6,593 nucleotides of DNA from Desulfosporosinus sp. UBA4726 (GCA_002404215.1 DHJG01000235.1:1-6593), one strand, 5' to 3'. Positions 1 through 5,680 are shown, counted from the first letter of the stretch. Made by a program: numbers and translations. Notes: generated from the letters alone by a model not told the origin.

Positions 1-2
1 AA

Positions 3-398
3 CAGTTTGTCCAATTAGCAGGGGAGCTAGGGTTGGTCGCCGGATCGGTAGGTAGAGTCTTTGTTAGTAGAGAGCAAGAGGGTCAGGAAACGCTTGAATC
101 CCTGCGCGTCCAGATTGACAGGGTAGATCAAAGTATCATCGAACATCTAGCGGCCCGGCTGCAAATCGTCCGAAAAGTAGGCGATCAAAAACGACTGGAG
201 CTGGTTAAAGATCCAGTTAGAGAAAAGGAAGTTATCCATCGTTTAGTTAACCTTGCCGCAGAGTTACAATTGCCTCCTGAAATAGTAAAGAAGATATACC
301 CTTTGATTTTTGAATTTGCTGTTCAATACCAAATAACAAGTAAACTAGCAAGAGATAAAGACTTAGCGCTCTCCAGCTATCCCCTGGGAAGTAAATAA
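3..398 (+). CDS. Chorismate mutase, AroQ type (partial or TTG-started)
   Basis: The protein converts chorismate to prephenate in phenylalanine/tyrosine synthesis in the cytoplasm. Counting from the TTG at 33 it has 121 residues, and residues 21-108 match the all-helical AroQ domain. Residues aligning with the E. coli active site are Arg25, Arg42, Lys53, Asp60, Arg63, Glu64 and Gln100; the usual Ser before the Gln is Ala96. The start is uncertain. TTG 33 is preceded by GGGGAG at 21-26 with a 6-base gap, which would serve as a ribosome binding site. However, the frame stays open to the window edge, and about 20 residues that are not AroQ-like precede the domain. AroQ domains usually begin within a few residues of the start, so this may be the C-terminal domain of a larger fused protein. 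The partner domain cannot be identified. The family call is firm; the 5' limit is not. Confidence 0.8.
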   Translation, partial: QFVQLAGELGLVAGSVGRVFVSREQEGQETLESLRVQIDRVDQSIIEHLAARLQIVRKVGDQKRLELVKDPVREKEVIHRLVNLAAELQLPPEIVKKIYPLIFEFAVQYQITSKLARDKDLALSSYPLGSK

Positions 399-483
399 TC
401 CCAGATTGACAGGGCGGAGATTAAAGCCTTTTTATCGAATACTAATTTTCGTAGATTAAACGTAGCATGAGGGAACCTAAACC

Positions 484-526
484 AACTAAACTTCAGGAGG
501 CGTTTTATGCTCCCTGAAGTTTAGTT
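484..526. terminator. Inverted repeat between convergent genes, possible bidirectional terminator
   Basis: A perfect 14-bp stem (484-497 with 513-526) encloses a 15-base loop. It lies between the end of the chorismate mutase gene and the end of the convergent catalase gene, where a terminator for both would be expected. Neither side has a clean run of T after the stem, so intrinsic termination would be weak. The placement is seen; the function is inferred. Confidence 0.5.
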
Positions 527-549
527 AAACTTATCGCGACTCATGTCTT

Positions 550-1107
550 CTAATGCTCAAATATCTGCAAACTCAGTTTATAAGTAATGATTAATTCATT
601 AAATTGATCTGGAGGTGCCGCGTGCTGAATTAATAACTGAGCTCTTTGGAAAAGGCGTTTATGCACATCTTCTCTGCTACCTAAGAAACTAATCATCTTT
701 TTAAGACTGGGATCATTTGTCATCGAAAAATGCTTATTGTATAAAATCTGAGCCCGGATCTCAGCTTCTGCGTCAGCTTGGAGCATTGCAATGGGGTCTA
801 GCGTTTGATCGACATAACTCATATTCCACGGAATTCCCAGAGAATTGATATAACTAAGCGGTGGTCCTCCTAACTTGTTAATAGCCATAGCGATCATCTC
901 CATGTGACTCATTTCTTCAGCGGCGATGAGTCCCAAAAGATCGCGAAGATAACGGTTGTGCATATTCGAACGGTGATTTAGGTACTGGGTTGCAGCTGAA
1001 AATTCACTATCCTTTCCTCCGTAGTGCTCAAGCAGTGTTTGCCCAAATACCGGATCACGGAACTCAACTTGAACTGGATAGAAAAGTGGTTTGCTATAAC
1101 TAAACAT
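550..1107 (-). CDS. cotJC: Manganese catalase family protein, spore-coat CotJC-like
   Basis: The protein is a ferritin-like di-manganese protein that would break down hydrogen peroxide; in spore formers the CotJC branch sits in the spore coat. The 185 residues match the length of Bacillus CotJC and its start pattern (a short aromatic N-terminus followed by YPVxV). Likely metal ligands are Glu35 (in GGKDSEFSAA), Glu65 and His68 (in EEMSH), Glu114 or Glu116, and His149 (in REDVH). The ATG has an excellent site, AAGGAGG with a 7-base gap. The usual partners cotJA and cotJB are not next to it, so it stands as a single-gene unit divergent from the PQ-loop gene. The family is clear. Coat location and sporulation timing are inferred from the family, helped by a sporulation-like -10 upstream. 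Confidence 0.85.
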   Translation of the reverse strand: MFSYSKPLFYPVQVEFRDPVFGQTLLEHYGGKDSEFSAATQYLNHRSNMHNRYLRDLLGLIAAEEMSHMEMIAMAINKLGGPPLSYINSLGIPWNMSYVDQTLDPIAMLQADAEAEIRAQILYNKHFSMTNDPSLKKMISFLGSREDVHKRLFQRAQLLIQHAAPPDQFNELIITYKLSLQIFEH

Positions 1108-1144
1108 GGCTATTCCTCCTTATGGCGATAGACTTCCTAAGCCC

Positions 1145-1180
1145 ATTATATGATTTAACGATCGTTTGGTTATGGGTGCT
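1145..1180 (-). promoter_or_regulatory. Candidate promoter of the CotJC-like gene with internal palindrome
   Basis: On the - strand CATATAAT ends at 1145, about 38 bases before the start codon. It reads both as a sigma-A -10 (TATAAT) and as a sporulation sigma-E-like -10 (consensus CATACAAT). No good TTGACA lies 16-18 bases upstream, which favours an alternative sigma factor or an activator. A perfect 10-bp palindrome, AACGATCGTT (1157-1166), lies in the spacer just upstream of the -10 and could be an operator. This is low-confidence inference. Confidence 0.35.
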
Positions 1181-1211
1181 ATTATCATATTTCCCTTACC
1201 TTCCTTTAAAA

Positions 1212-1266
1212 TTGCAGGTACATGAAAGTTTTTATAGAAAATAGGTATATAATAAAACTCAGGGGG
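1212..1266 (+). promoter_or_regulatory. Candidate promoter and RBS of the PQ-loop/nitroreductase pair
   Basis: The stretch upstream of the TTG start is AT-rich. TTGCAG at 1212-1217 precedes TATAGA at 1233-1238 with a 15-base gap, and a perfect TATAAT lies at 1248-1253 without a clear -35. AGGGGG at 1261-1266, 7 bases before TTG 1274, is the ribosome binding site that fixes that start. Which -10 is used cannot be decided by eye. Confidence 0.35.
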
Positions 1267-1273
1267 AATTTTA

Positions 1274-1552
1274 TTGAGCATTTTTGAAATTATTATGTTG
1301 ATATGTTTTGGAGCCGCATGGCCTTTATCCATTTATAAGTCTTATAAATCAAAATCAACGCAAGGGAAAAGTGGATCTTTTTTAGTCGTTATTCTTATCG
1401 GATATGCTGCAGGTATTTTGAATAAATTTTATTATAATTTTGATAACGTCGTTTACCTTTATGCCTTAAATATGATAATGGTAGCTCTTGATTTGGTATT
1501 ATATATGAGAAATCAGAGATTAAACGAAAAGAATAAACGAATAAGAAGATGA
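1274..1552 (+). CDS. Small PQ-loop / SemiSWEET-like membrane protein
   Basis: This 92-residue protein has the size and three-helix layout of bacterial SemiSWEETs, half-transporters that dimerise in the membrane to move sugars or other small solutes. Hydrophobic segments are at about residues 3-21, 36-56 and 60-79, and the tail is strongly basic. The first helix holds FGAAWPLSIYKS, where the WP-x-x-xYK pattern corresponds to the PQ-loop motif; the second holds GYAAGILNKFYY. The start is TTG with AGGGGG 7 bases upstream. The nitroreductase gene follows after a short gap, so the two are probably co-transcribed. The gene is visibly more AT-rich than its neighbours, which may indicate separate acquisition. 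Substrate is unknown; family membership is likely. Confidence 0.7.
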   Translation: MSIFEIIMLICFGAAWPLSIYKSYKSKSTQGKSGSFLVVILIGYAAGILNKFYYNFDNVVYLYALNMIMVALDLVLYMRNQRLNEKNKRIRR

Positions 1553-1570
1553 ACGGGCCTTGTATTAATT

Positions 1571-1575
1571 GGGGG
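1571..1575 (+). promoter_or_regulatory. RBS deciding the nitroreductase start
   Basis: GGGGG lies 7 bases before ATG 1583 but only 1 base before ATG 1577. Normal spacing therefore favours 1583 as the start, which removes two residues (Met-Ile) from the longest reading. Confidence 0.55.
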
Positions 1576-1582
1576 TATGATT

Positions 1583-2104
1583 ATGTTGGATATTCTTTAT
1601 AGACGCCGGAGCATTCGCAAGTACAAATCTGCGAAGTTAGACGTTGACACTGTACAACGACTTCTAAAAGCAGCGTTATTAAGCCCATCTTCCCGAGGGC
1701 TTCGACCGTGGCAATTTGTGGTAGTAGATGATAATGAAATTTTAACGCAATTGGCGTCTGTTAAAAAAGGAGCAGGGTTTTTAAAGGGTGCGGCTTTAGG
1801 GATTGTAATCTTGGCAGATCCTGCGATAAGCGATGTATGGATCGAGGATGCTTCCATTGCGGCAACGATTTTGCATTTGACTTCAGAATCGTTAGGATTG
1901 GGATCGTGCTGGATTCAAATCAGGGAACGTCAGTTCACCGAAACAGAAACGTGTGAGCAGTATGTGCGAAGGACTTTGGGGATTCCAGAGAACCTAAAGG
2001 TAGTGTCCATTATTTCCGTCGGATACCCCGATGAATCCAAGTCGCCCCATATCGATAGCGAGTTAGGGCTTGATAAGGTTCACCTGAATATGTTTAATCA
2101 ATAA
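1583..2104 (+). CDS. Nitroreductase-family FMN oxidoreductase
   Basis: The protein is a cytoplasmic flavoenzyme of the NAD(P)H-dependent nitroreductase fold; natural substrates of such proteins are usually unknown. It has 173 residues, typical of the short single-domain members. Visible family features are RRSIRKY at residues 8-14 (FMN phosphate contact), PSSRGLRPWQFVVV at 35-48, the IEDASIAATILHLTSESLGL helix at 87-106 followed by GSCWIQI, and ISVGYPDE near 144-151 before a variable tail. No extra ferredoxin domain or Fe-S motif is present. It follows the PQ-loop gene by about 30 bases on the same strand, so it is probably the second gene of that operon; no functional link between the two is evident. 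It is followed by a hairpin at 2179-2205. The family call is firm; substrate is not predictable. Confidence 0.88.
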   Translation: MLDILYRRRSIRKYKSAKLDVDTVQRLLKAALLSPSSRGLRPWQFVVVDDNEILTQLASVKKGAGFLKGAALGIVILADPAISDVWIEDASIAATILHLTSESLGLGSCWIQIRERQFTETETCEQYVRRTLGIPENLKVVSIISVGYPDESKSPHIDSELGLDKVHLNMFNQ

Positions 2105-2178
2105 CGGTATCGAGTATTGAAGGGAAGGTACTTGCTTACAATGTAAGAAAGAAGATGCTTCCGTCTTGAACCAAAACA

Positions 2179-2205
2179 AACAACCCGGGATAAACCCGGG
2201 TTGTT
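2179..2205. terminator. Strong hairpin terminator between convergent genes
   Basis: A perfect 11-bp stem, AACAACCCGGG (2179-2189) with 2195-2205, encloses a 5-base loop. On the - strand it is followed by TTTGTTTTGG, a usable U-rich tail, so it best serves the 155-aa gene on that strand. It may also stop + strand transcription from the nitroreductase operon. Confidence 0.8.
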
Positions 2206-2229
2206 GAGTGCGAATTATCCCTCGTTCTA

Positions 2230-2697
2230 CTACCCAGAAGGCATAATGGTGAACCGACCGGTAAAAATTGAGTAGTGCTTGAAATTCATTTCCCCACTCA
2301 TCCAAGATTCTGAAATTGTATTAATTTCTTTTTCGTCTGGATCATCGAGGTTCGGACAGGTTATTTTAATGACAAATTCCTCTTCTGTGGGGTTACCACC
2401 CAACACCATAAACATCAGCGCAGCTACATCGGTTGGTAAATCATGTAATTCAACCTGGCTAAATGGCACATCCGGCCTGATCTCCAAAATACCAATAAAT
2501 GATGGTTTAAACATACCGGCCTTAAGAAATGTCCCAGTACTAGTGGTAAGAGTAGCCACAGGACGTGTTGTCCTAGCTCTATTATTATATAGTTCGAATT
2601 TAAAATCACGTGCACCCTTCTGTTGGGGCACTGGAACAACATTTAAAAACTTACCTCTTGTGTTTCTGACCCCATAATCGAGAGATGCTTGAATCAT
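2230..2697 (-). CDS. Hypothetical protein, 155 aa, not recognised
   Basis: I do not recognise this protein. The gene is convincing: ATG with AGAGGAG and an 8-base gap, a stop just before a strong hairpin, and no credible gene opposite it. The 155 residues carry no signal peptide or membrane segment, so it should be cytoplasmic. The first 75 residues alternate hydrophobic and polar residues with many Thr and Arg, suggesting beta strands (for example FKFELYNNR at 32-40 and VATLTTSTGTFLKAG at 47-61). A hydrophobic patch VAALMFMVLGG lies at 91-101. The part at 104-130 is acidic with a single Cys, and a Trp/aromatic-rich stretch (SWMSGEMNFKHYSIF) precedes a glycine-ending C-terminus. It appears to be a single-gene unit; no neighbour suggests a role. 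Confidence 0.7.
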   Translation of the reverse strand: MIQASLDYGVRNTRGKFLNVVPVPQQKGARDFKFELYNNRARTTRPVATLTTSTGTFLKAGMFKPSFIGILEIRPDVPFSQVELHDLPTDVAALMFMVLGGNPTEEEFVIKITCPNLDDPDEKEINTISESWMSGEMNFKHYSIFTGRFTIMPSG

Positions 2698-2745
2698 TTA
2701 ATACACTCCTCTCTGGCTTTGCCCCTCTCTATATTCCCACAGAAA

Positions 2746-2862
2746 ATTCATGGGCCCGTTTTACAAGCTGAAAATAAAGGACCTTCTGCTGCAACAGGTG
2801 CAGCACTAGTTGGAGCAAAAGGTCAACTCTCAGGATTTCCTGTACTGGCTGGAAGTGAATTT
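2746..2862 (+). pseudogene. Possible coding remnant in the intergenic gap
   Basis: This gap between two - strand genes has one + strand frame with a strong coding-like signature: 19 of 39 codons begin with G and most end in A or T. It reads as a Gly/Ala-rich peptide including KGPSAATGAALVGAKGQ. There is no ATG and no ribosome binding site, and extending the frame in either direction runs into the oppositely oriented genes. It could be a scrap of a lost gene, or chance. The family is not recognised. Confidence 0.25.
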
Positions 2863-3571
2863 AAACCTCGACCTTCTTCTTCGGTTTGGAAACGACTATG
2901 CCCAGACCGTTAAAGAGATAGTAGAGTCCGAAGCCATACCAAACGGTGTATAGGAGGTAGAAGCTGAGCAGGAAGGCGAGACTGGCTTTATTGTCGCCAA
3001 CCTTCTTTATTTCTACTCCGTAGTAGTTGTATCCTGGCTCAAGAGCTTTTTGAACCACTTTGGACAAGACAATTTCCTCTGCAAACTGAGACTTAGCCTT
3101 CAGCGCTGCATCAATTTTCTTGAGGGAGTTGTTCCAGTTGTTAGTTGCTTCACGGGCGTTATAACCGTATTTTGTTTCCACTGTTTTAGCATCATTTTTG
3201 TACATGGAAGCACTGTCAACCACCACAGAGCTAAGAATCTGGCCGAAATCCCCTTTGATGGTCAGTGAGGCATCTTTAATCGTTACTGCCGCGCCGGATA
3301 CAGTGTACAACTTACCCCAGTTTATGGCGTCTGCTGCTGACGAAGCCTTAATGGTGAGATCGATGTTGGTTCCCTTTAGAGAAGCAGCAAGTTGGGTCGA
3401 CTCCTTGATAAAGTCGGAAGATCCCTTGGAAAAAGAGTTAAACGTATCATCTGCATAGTTCAAGCCGTTCCTACCGTTACCGAAGTTGGGTGACATCATG
3501 CCGACATAGCAGAGAGCAAAGCTTAGCAGCATTACAAGACCGATTGCAAAAGCTTTTGGGTTTCTAATCAT
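2861..3571 (-). CDS. Membrane-anchored protein coupled to the TSUP exporter, unknown family
   Basis: This 236-residue protein has one N-terminal membrane segment (about 9-27, after a short basic start), a hydrophilic domain of roughly 165 residues, a C-terminal hydrophobic stretch (about 196-227) rich in Tyr/Phe, and a basic tail KPKKKVEV. The N-terminal helix and basic tail predict that the central domain faces outside and the tail lies in the cytoplasm. The outer domain contains repeated TIK-type strands (DLTIKASS at 71-78, VTIKDASLTIKGDF at 96-109) and a later helical, charged part (140-175). I do not recognise the family. Its ATG overlaps the exporter's TGA in ATGA, and GGGAGG lies at the exporter's 3' end, so translation is coupled. 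A partner or accessory subunit of the exporter is the reasonable inference. No clear terminator follows it. Confidence 0.8.
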   Translation of the reverse strand: MIRNPKAFAIGLVMLLSFALCYVGMMSPNFGNGRNGLNYADDTFNSFSKGSSDFIKESTQLAASLKGTNIDLTIKASSAADAINWGKLYTVSGAAVTIKDASLTIKGDFGQILSSVVVDSASMYKNDAKTVETKYGYNAREATNNWNNSLKKIDAALKAKSQFAEEIVLSKVVQKALEPGYNYYGVEIKKVGDNKASLAFLLSFYLLYTVWYGFGLYYLFNGLGIVVSKPKKKVEV

Positions 3572-4857
3572 TGGGTAACGCCTCCCTTGCTGACTTTCGC
3601 GTCATACTCTTCAGCAGACTCTGCCCGGAGCTTCGGTATATTAACGATAAATGTGCCAATGATCCAGAAGGCGAAGATACCAACCAAGGCGAAGAATATC
3701 CATACTCCCAACTTAGTGATTAATGCGCCAGTGGTAGGGAGTAAAGTGATGTAGCCCATTGAACCCAACTTTTCAGGCAGGGCAGAGAGTCTGTTGATAA
3801 AGCCCGCCAGAATAGCAATTGCGTAGAAGGCCCTGATTTGTCTGCCTGGGACTACCTTGGTGGTAATAGCTCCTATTTGAATGCCGAATATCGACCCCAG
3901 CAGACAACCCATGGCTAGAGTATAGAAAACGTAACCGTATAAGGCATACTGAGTGATAGAACCATAACCAGCTGAAAAAATTATCTGAAAAATGTCGGTG
4001 CCCACGGTGGTTGCAGTGGAAATCCCCAGTCCGTATACAAACATTGGGAACGTAATGAAGCCGCCGCCTACACCCAGTATCGATGCACAAAAGCCCGCTA
4101 TAGCCCCGCTGATGGCTACGAACACTCCAGAAATTTTTCTGCCGCCGAGATCCTCATCAAATTTAATCATGGGTTTAAGATTAATTGCTTGCATCTTAAC
4201 TCCCAGTGCGGTCATGCCGACTGGCCCGCCGTGAGCATCCCCGCTACCACCTTTTCTGGTGTTATAATAGTCTTTCAGTGCGAAAAAACCTAGGAATCCC
4301 AGTAGAAATACATATACGGCACTTATCGTGAAATCGCTCAATACGGGATTAAAGTTAAATAATGCTCGATTTATCTGACCACCGCCTGTGACCCCGATGC
4401 CCGAACCAATTACGAAGGCCAGGGCCAGACCGTAATGGACGTTGCCCATTTTCTTATGGAGGACTGTGCCCATGATGGCCTTAGCAAAGATATGAAACAT
4501 GTCGGTGCCAACTGCCAATATACCCTTTACTCCTAAGCTCATAAGTGCCGGGGTGATGACAAAGCCCCCGCCTGCCCCGATACAGCCTGTGATTAGACCA
4601 GCTATGACACCCACGGCAATGGAACCGTAAAAAGTTGATGCTGAAAAAAAGGATGGACCATAGGCTGATTTGCCGCCGATAACAGCCGGAAGGGCAGATG
4701 CCGCGTGGGCCATTGCCGGAATAAGTAGTGGCAGGGCCATTATGAATAGTATTAATAATTTCTTTCGGTTTTTAATAATATTTAAAGAACTTTCAATCTC
4801 CCACTGGGCATGCGCCCTAGAGGCGGACATAAAAGATTTGTACAAACTCTTCATCAT
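3568..4857 (-). CDS. Sulfite exporter TauE/SafE (TSUP) family membrane protein
   Basis: This is an inner-membrane permease of the TSUP family, whose members move sulfite, sulfoacetate, sulfonates or related anions. Numbering from the chosen start, it has 429 residues, longer than the roughly 250 usual for the family. The extra length lies in an N-terminal region with a signal-like segment (KKLLILFIMALPLLIPAMAHA, about 32-52), a central hydrophilic linker (about 200-240) and an extra C-terminal helix. The two internal repeats are plain: GAGGGFVITPAL then VGTD in the first (about 93-119), and GVGGGFITFPMF then VGTD in the second (about 262-288). A GGGAGGG lies 7 bases before ATG 4857, while ATG 4875 has no site and would make the ribosome site part of the coding sequence, so 4857 is chosen. 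The next gene overlaps it by 4 bases. The substrate cannot be read from sequence. Confidence 0.88.
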   Translation of the reverse strand: MMKSLYKSFMSASRAHAQWEIESSLNIIKNRKKLLILFIMALPLLIPAMAHAASALPAVIGGKSAYGPSFFSASTFYGSIAVGVIAGLITGCIGAGGGFVITPALMSLGVKGILAVGTDMFHIFAKAIMGTVLHKKMGNVHYGLALAFVIGSGIGVTGGGQINRALFNFNPVLSDFTISAVYVFLLGFLGFFALKDYYNTRKGGSGDAHGGPVGMTALGVKMQAINLKPMIKFDEDLGGRKISGVFVAISGAIAGFCASILGVGGGFITFPMFVYGLGISTATTVGTDIFQIIFSAGYGSITQYALYGYVFYTLAMGCLLGSIFGIQIGAITTKVVPGRQIRAFYAIAILAGFINRLSALPEKLGSMGYITLLPTTGALITKLGVWIFFALVGIFAFWIIGTFIVNIPKLRAESAEEYDAKVSKGGVTQ

Positions 4858-4864
4858 AACCTTT

Positions 4865-4870
4865 CCCTCC
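4865..4870 (-). promoter_or_regulatory. RBS deciding the TSUP exporter start
   Basis: GGAGGG on the - strand, 7 bases before ATG 4857. Upstream of the longer alternative ATG at 4875 the sequence is AT-rich without a ribosome binding site. Confidence 0.65.
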
Positions 4871-4937
4871 CCCATTGATTTGAATTTTTAATCCAGGCCA
4901 TACACGCTTTTTCTGGATTTTGTGGTATAATTACATT

Positions 4938-4977
4938 GATAAAATTCCTTAGCGGCCTTGCAAGGCTGCTTTTTTTA
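4938..4977 (-). repeat. Proximal block of paired upstream repeat, copy 1
   Basis: Forty bases repeated at 6383-6422 with three mismatches, including 22 identical bases at the start (4938-4959). In each copy the block lies about 80 bases upstream of a - strand start codon. Read on +, it contains a 9-bp hairpin (4951-4959 with 4962-4970, one G-T pair) followed by seven T, like an intrinsic terminator. Read on -, the direction of the downstream gene, TTGCAA and TATCAA with a 16-base gap resemble a weak promoter. It could also be an RNA leader element. The repetition is certain; the role is not. Confidence 0.75.
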
Positions 4978-5128
4978 GTTACTTAAAGAAACACCGTATT
5001 TAACATCGTGATCGAGTTTGCTAAAAGTACTGCCAGACCGGAAAATTACCATCCCTCCTTCGACCAAACTATTTGAATACTTTGATTTTCCAAGTCTCTT
5101 TAGATATTTCTATCCTCCTCTCTTTTTG

Positions 5129-5146
5129 TTGTGACGATCCTCACAA
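5129..5146. promoter_or_regulatory. CRP/HcpR-type palindrome upstream of the exporter operon
   Basis: TTGTGA-CGATCC-TCACAA is a perfect match to the TTGTGA-N6-TCACAA form bound by CRP-like regulators, including that predicted for HcpR in sulfate reducers. The other repeat copy keeps TGTGA-N6-TCACA (6479-6496) while the outermost base changes. It could instead be an RNA hairpin with a 6-base loop. Regulator identity is inference. Confidence 0.5.
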
Positions 5147-5181
5147 GTAAAGATTATCATTGAGGGAAGATTGCGTCTATA

Positions 5182-5210
5182 GTAAATCGATATTATGAAT
5201 ATCGATTTAC
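5182..5210. repeat. Perfect 13-bp inverted repeat, 3-base loop
   Basis: GTAAATCGATATT (5182-5194) and its exact complement (5198-5210) are separated by ATG. The second copy (6532-6560) keeps the outer arms GTAAAT and ATTTAC but carries two mismatches inside. A DNA operator for a dimeric regulator, or the 5' stem of a leader RNA, are both possible. Confidence 0.6.
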
Positions 5211-5250
5211 ACTATGGCCAAAACGCTATATGGTGACCTATAATGTCTTA

Positions 5251-5590
5251 ATTGCAAGAATTTTATAATTCTTCACTTCCTTATTACTTCTTAATCAATG
5301 TCTGTAATCGATTCTATGATCAGAGAAATTCTCACTTTGACTCTTAACTAGGGTCTTCAAAAAGAACCGCAAGTGTCTCTCTAAACGTTCTCCTATACTT
5401 ATCACAAAGGTTTGGGAGATCGTTCTATGAAACTTCAATTAGTAACCATCTGAGATTGGGTGAAAAAAGACCTATTATTTCGATTTTTTATTATACGTTT
5501 AGAACTATTTATAAATAAAAAGCTGATAAATTTGTCCCATATTACCTAAATGACTGCGAGTTATTTATATATCCTATCCAGGACATACTA
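5251..5590. other. AT-rich gene-free stretch
   Basis: I see no convincing gene here. A small inverted repeat, AAGAATT and AATTCTT, lies around 5255-5273. At 5427 an ATG with GGGAG 8 bases upstream opens a frame that meets TGA after eight codons and then continues to a TAA at 5547; this may be a decayed small gene (see findings). The stretch is the region between the 3' end of the unknown gene's unit and the regulatory repeat of the exporter operon. Confidence 0.5.
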
Positions 5591-5592
5591 AA

Positions 5593-5623
5593 GCCCCGAA
5601 GAGATATGTTTTCTCTTCGGGGC
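5593..5623. terminator. Strong hairpin terminator of the 208-aa gene
   Basis: A perfect 12-bp stem (GCCCCGAAGAGA, 5593-5604, with 5612-5623) and a 7-base loop lie about 60 bases past the stop codon of the - strand gene. The - strand tail is only TTT, while the + strand side has AATTTATTTT, so it may act in both directions. Confidence 0.8.
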
Positions 5624-5680
5624 CAATTTATTTTACTGTCCTTCAAAATACATAACCTAGGTTTACATCAAGCCTTTTGT

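Larger units (their letters stand above)
5113..5243 (-). repeat. Distal block of paired upstream repeat, copy 1
   Basis: This block matches 6463-6593 without gaps at an exact offset of 1350, with about 15 differences in the first 128 bases by hand alignment; 40 bases (5154-5193) are identical. In - strand order it contains a long palindrome (5182-5210), a CTATAGACGC segment, a TGTGA-N6-TCACA palindrome (5129-5146) and AGAGGAGG. It lies upstream of the TSUP exporter operon, separated from the proximal block by about 135 unconserved bases. It has no open reading frame of note. A shared regulatory region or a small mobile element are the two explanations. Confidence 0.8.

Noticed and set aside
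1120..1332. Open frame of 70 codons on - across the divergent promoter region
   Set aside because: It overlaps the start of the PQ-loop gene and both promoters, and has no family features.
2279..2677. Open frame of 132 codons on + opposite the 155-aa gene
   Set aside because: It has no ribosome binding site and lies fully antisense to a gene with a good start and terminator.
2689..2913. Whole 74-codon + frame starting at TTG 2689 as a gene
   Set aside because: It overlaps both flanking - strand genes and has no ribosome binding site; only its middle part looks coding-like and is reported as a remnant.
4926..4977. Extended -10 TGGTATAAT on + leading to a 40-base RNA ending at the T-run
   Set aside because: No -35 is visible, and copy 2 has no equivalent -10, so a conserved short RNA is not supported.
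4975..5052. A 25-residue - strand frame (starting MVIFRSGSTF) in the copy 1 spacer, preceded by AAGGAGGG
   Set aside because: The ribosome site is only one base from the ATG, too close for normal initiation, and the frame is absent from copy 2.
5161..5180. Sigma-54 promoter (TTGAGGGAAGATTGC on +)
   Set aside because: The TGGCAC half is too poorly matched, and no + strand gene follows.
5154..5193. CRISPR or tandem repeat array
   Set aside because: Only two copies exist, 1350 bases apart, with no regular spacers.
5113..5243. Known riboswitch classes (SAM, TPP, cobalamin, c-di-GMP, lysine, THF, fluoride) or T-box in the repeat
   Set aside because: None of the core consensus sequences I know for these classes is present on either strand.
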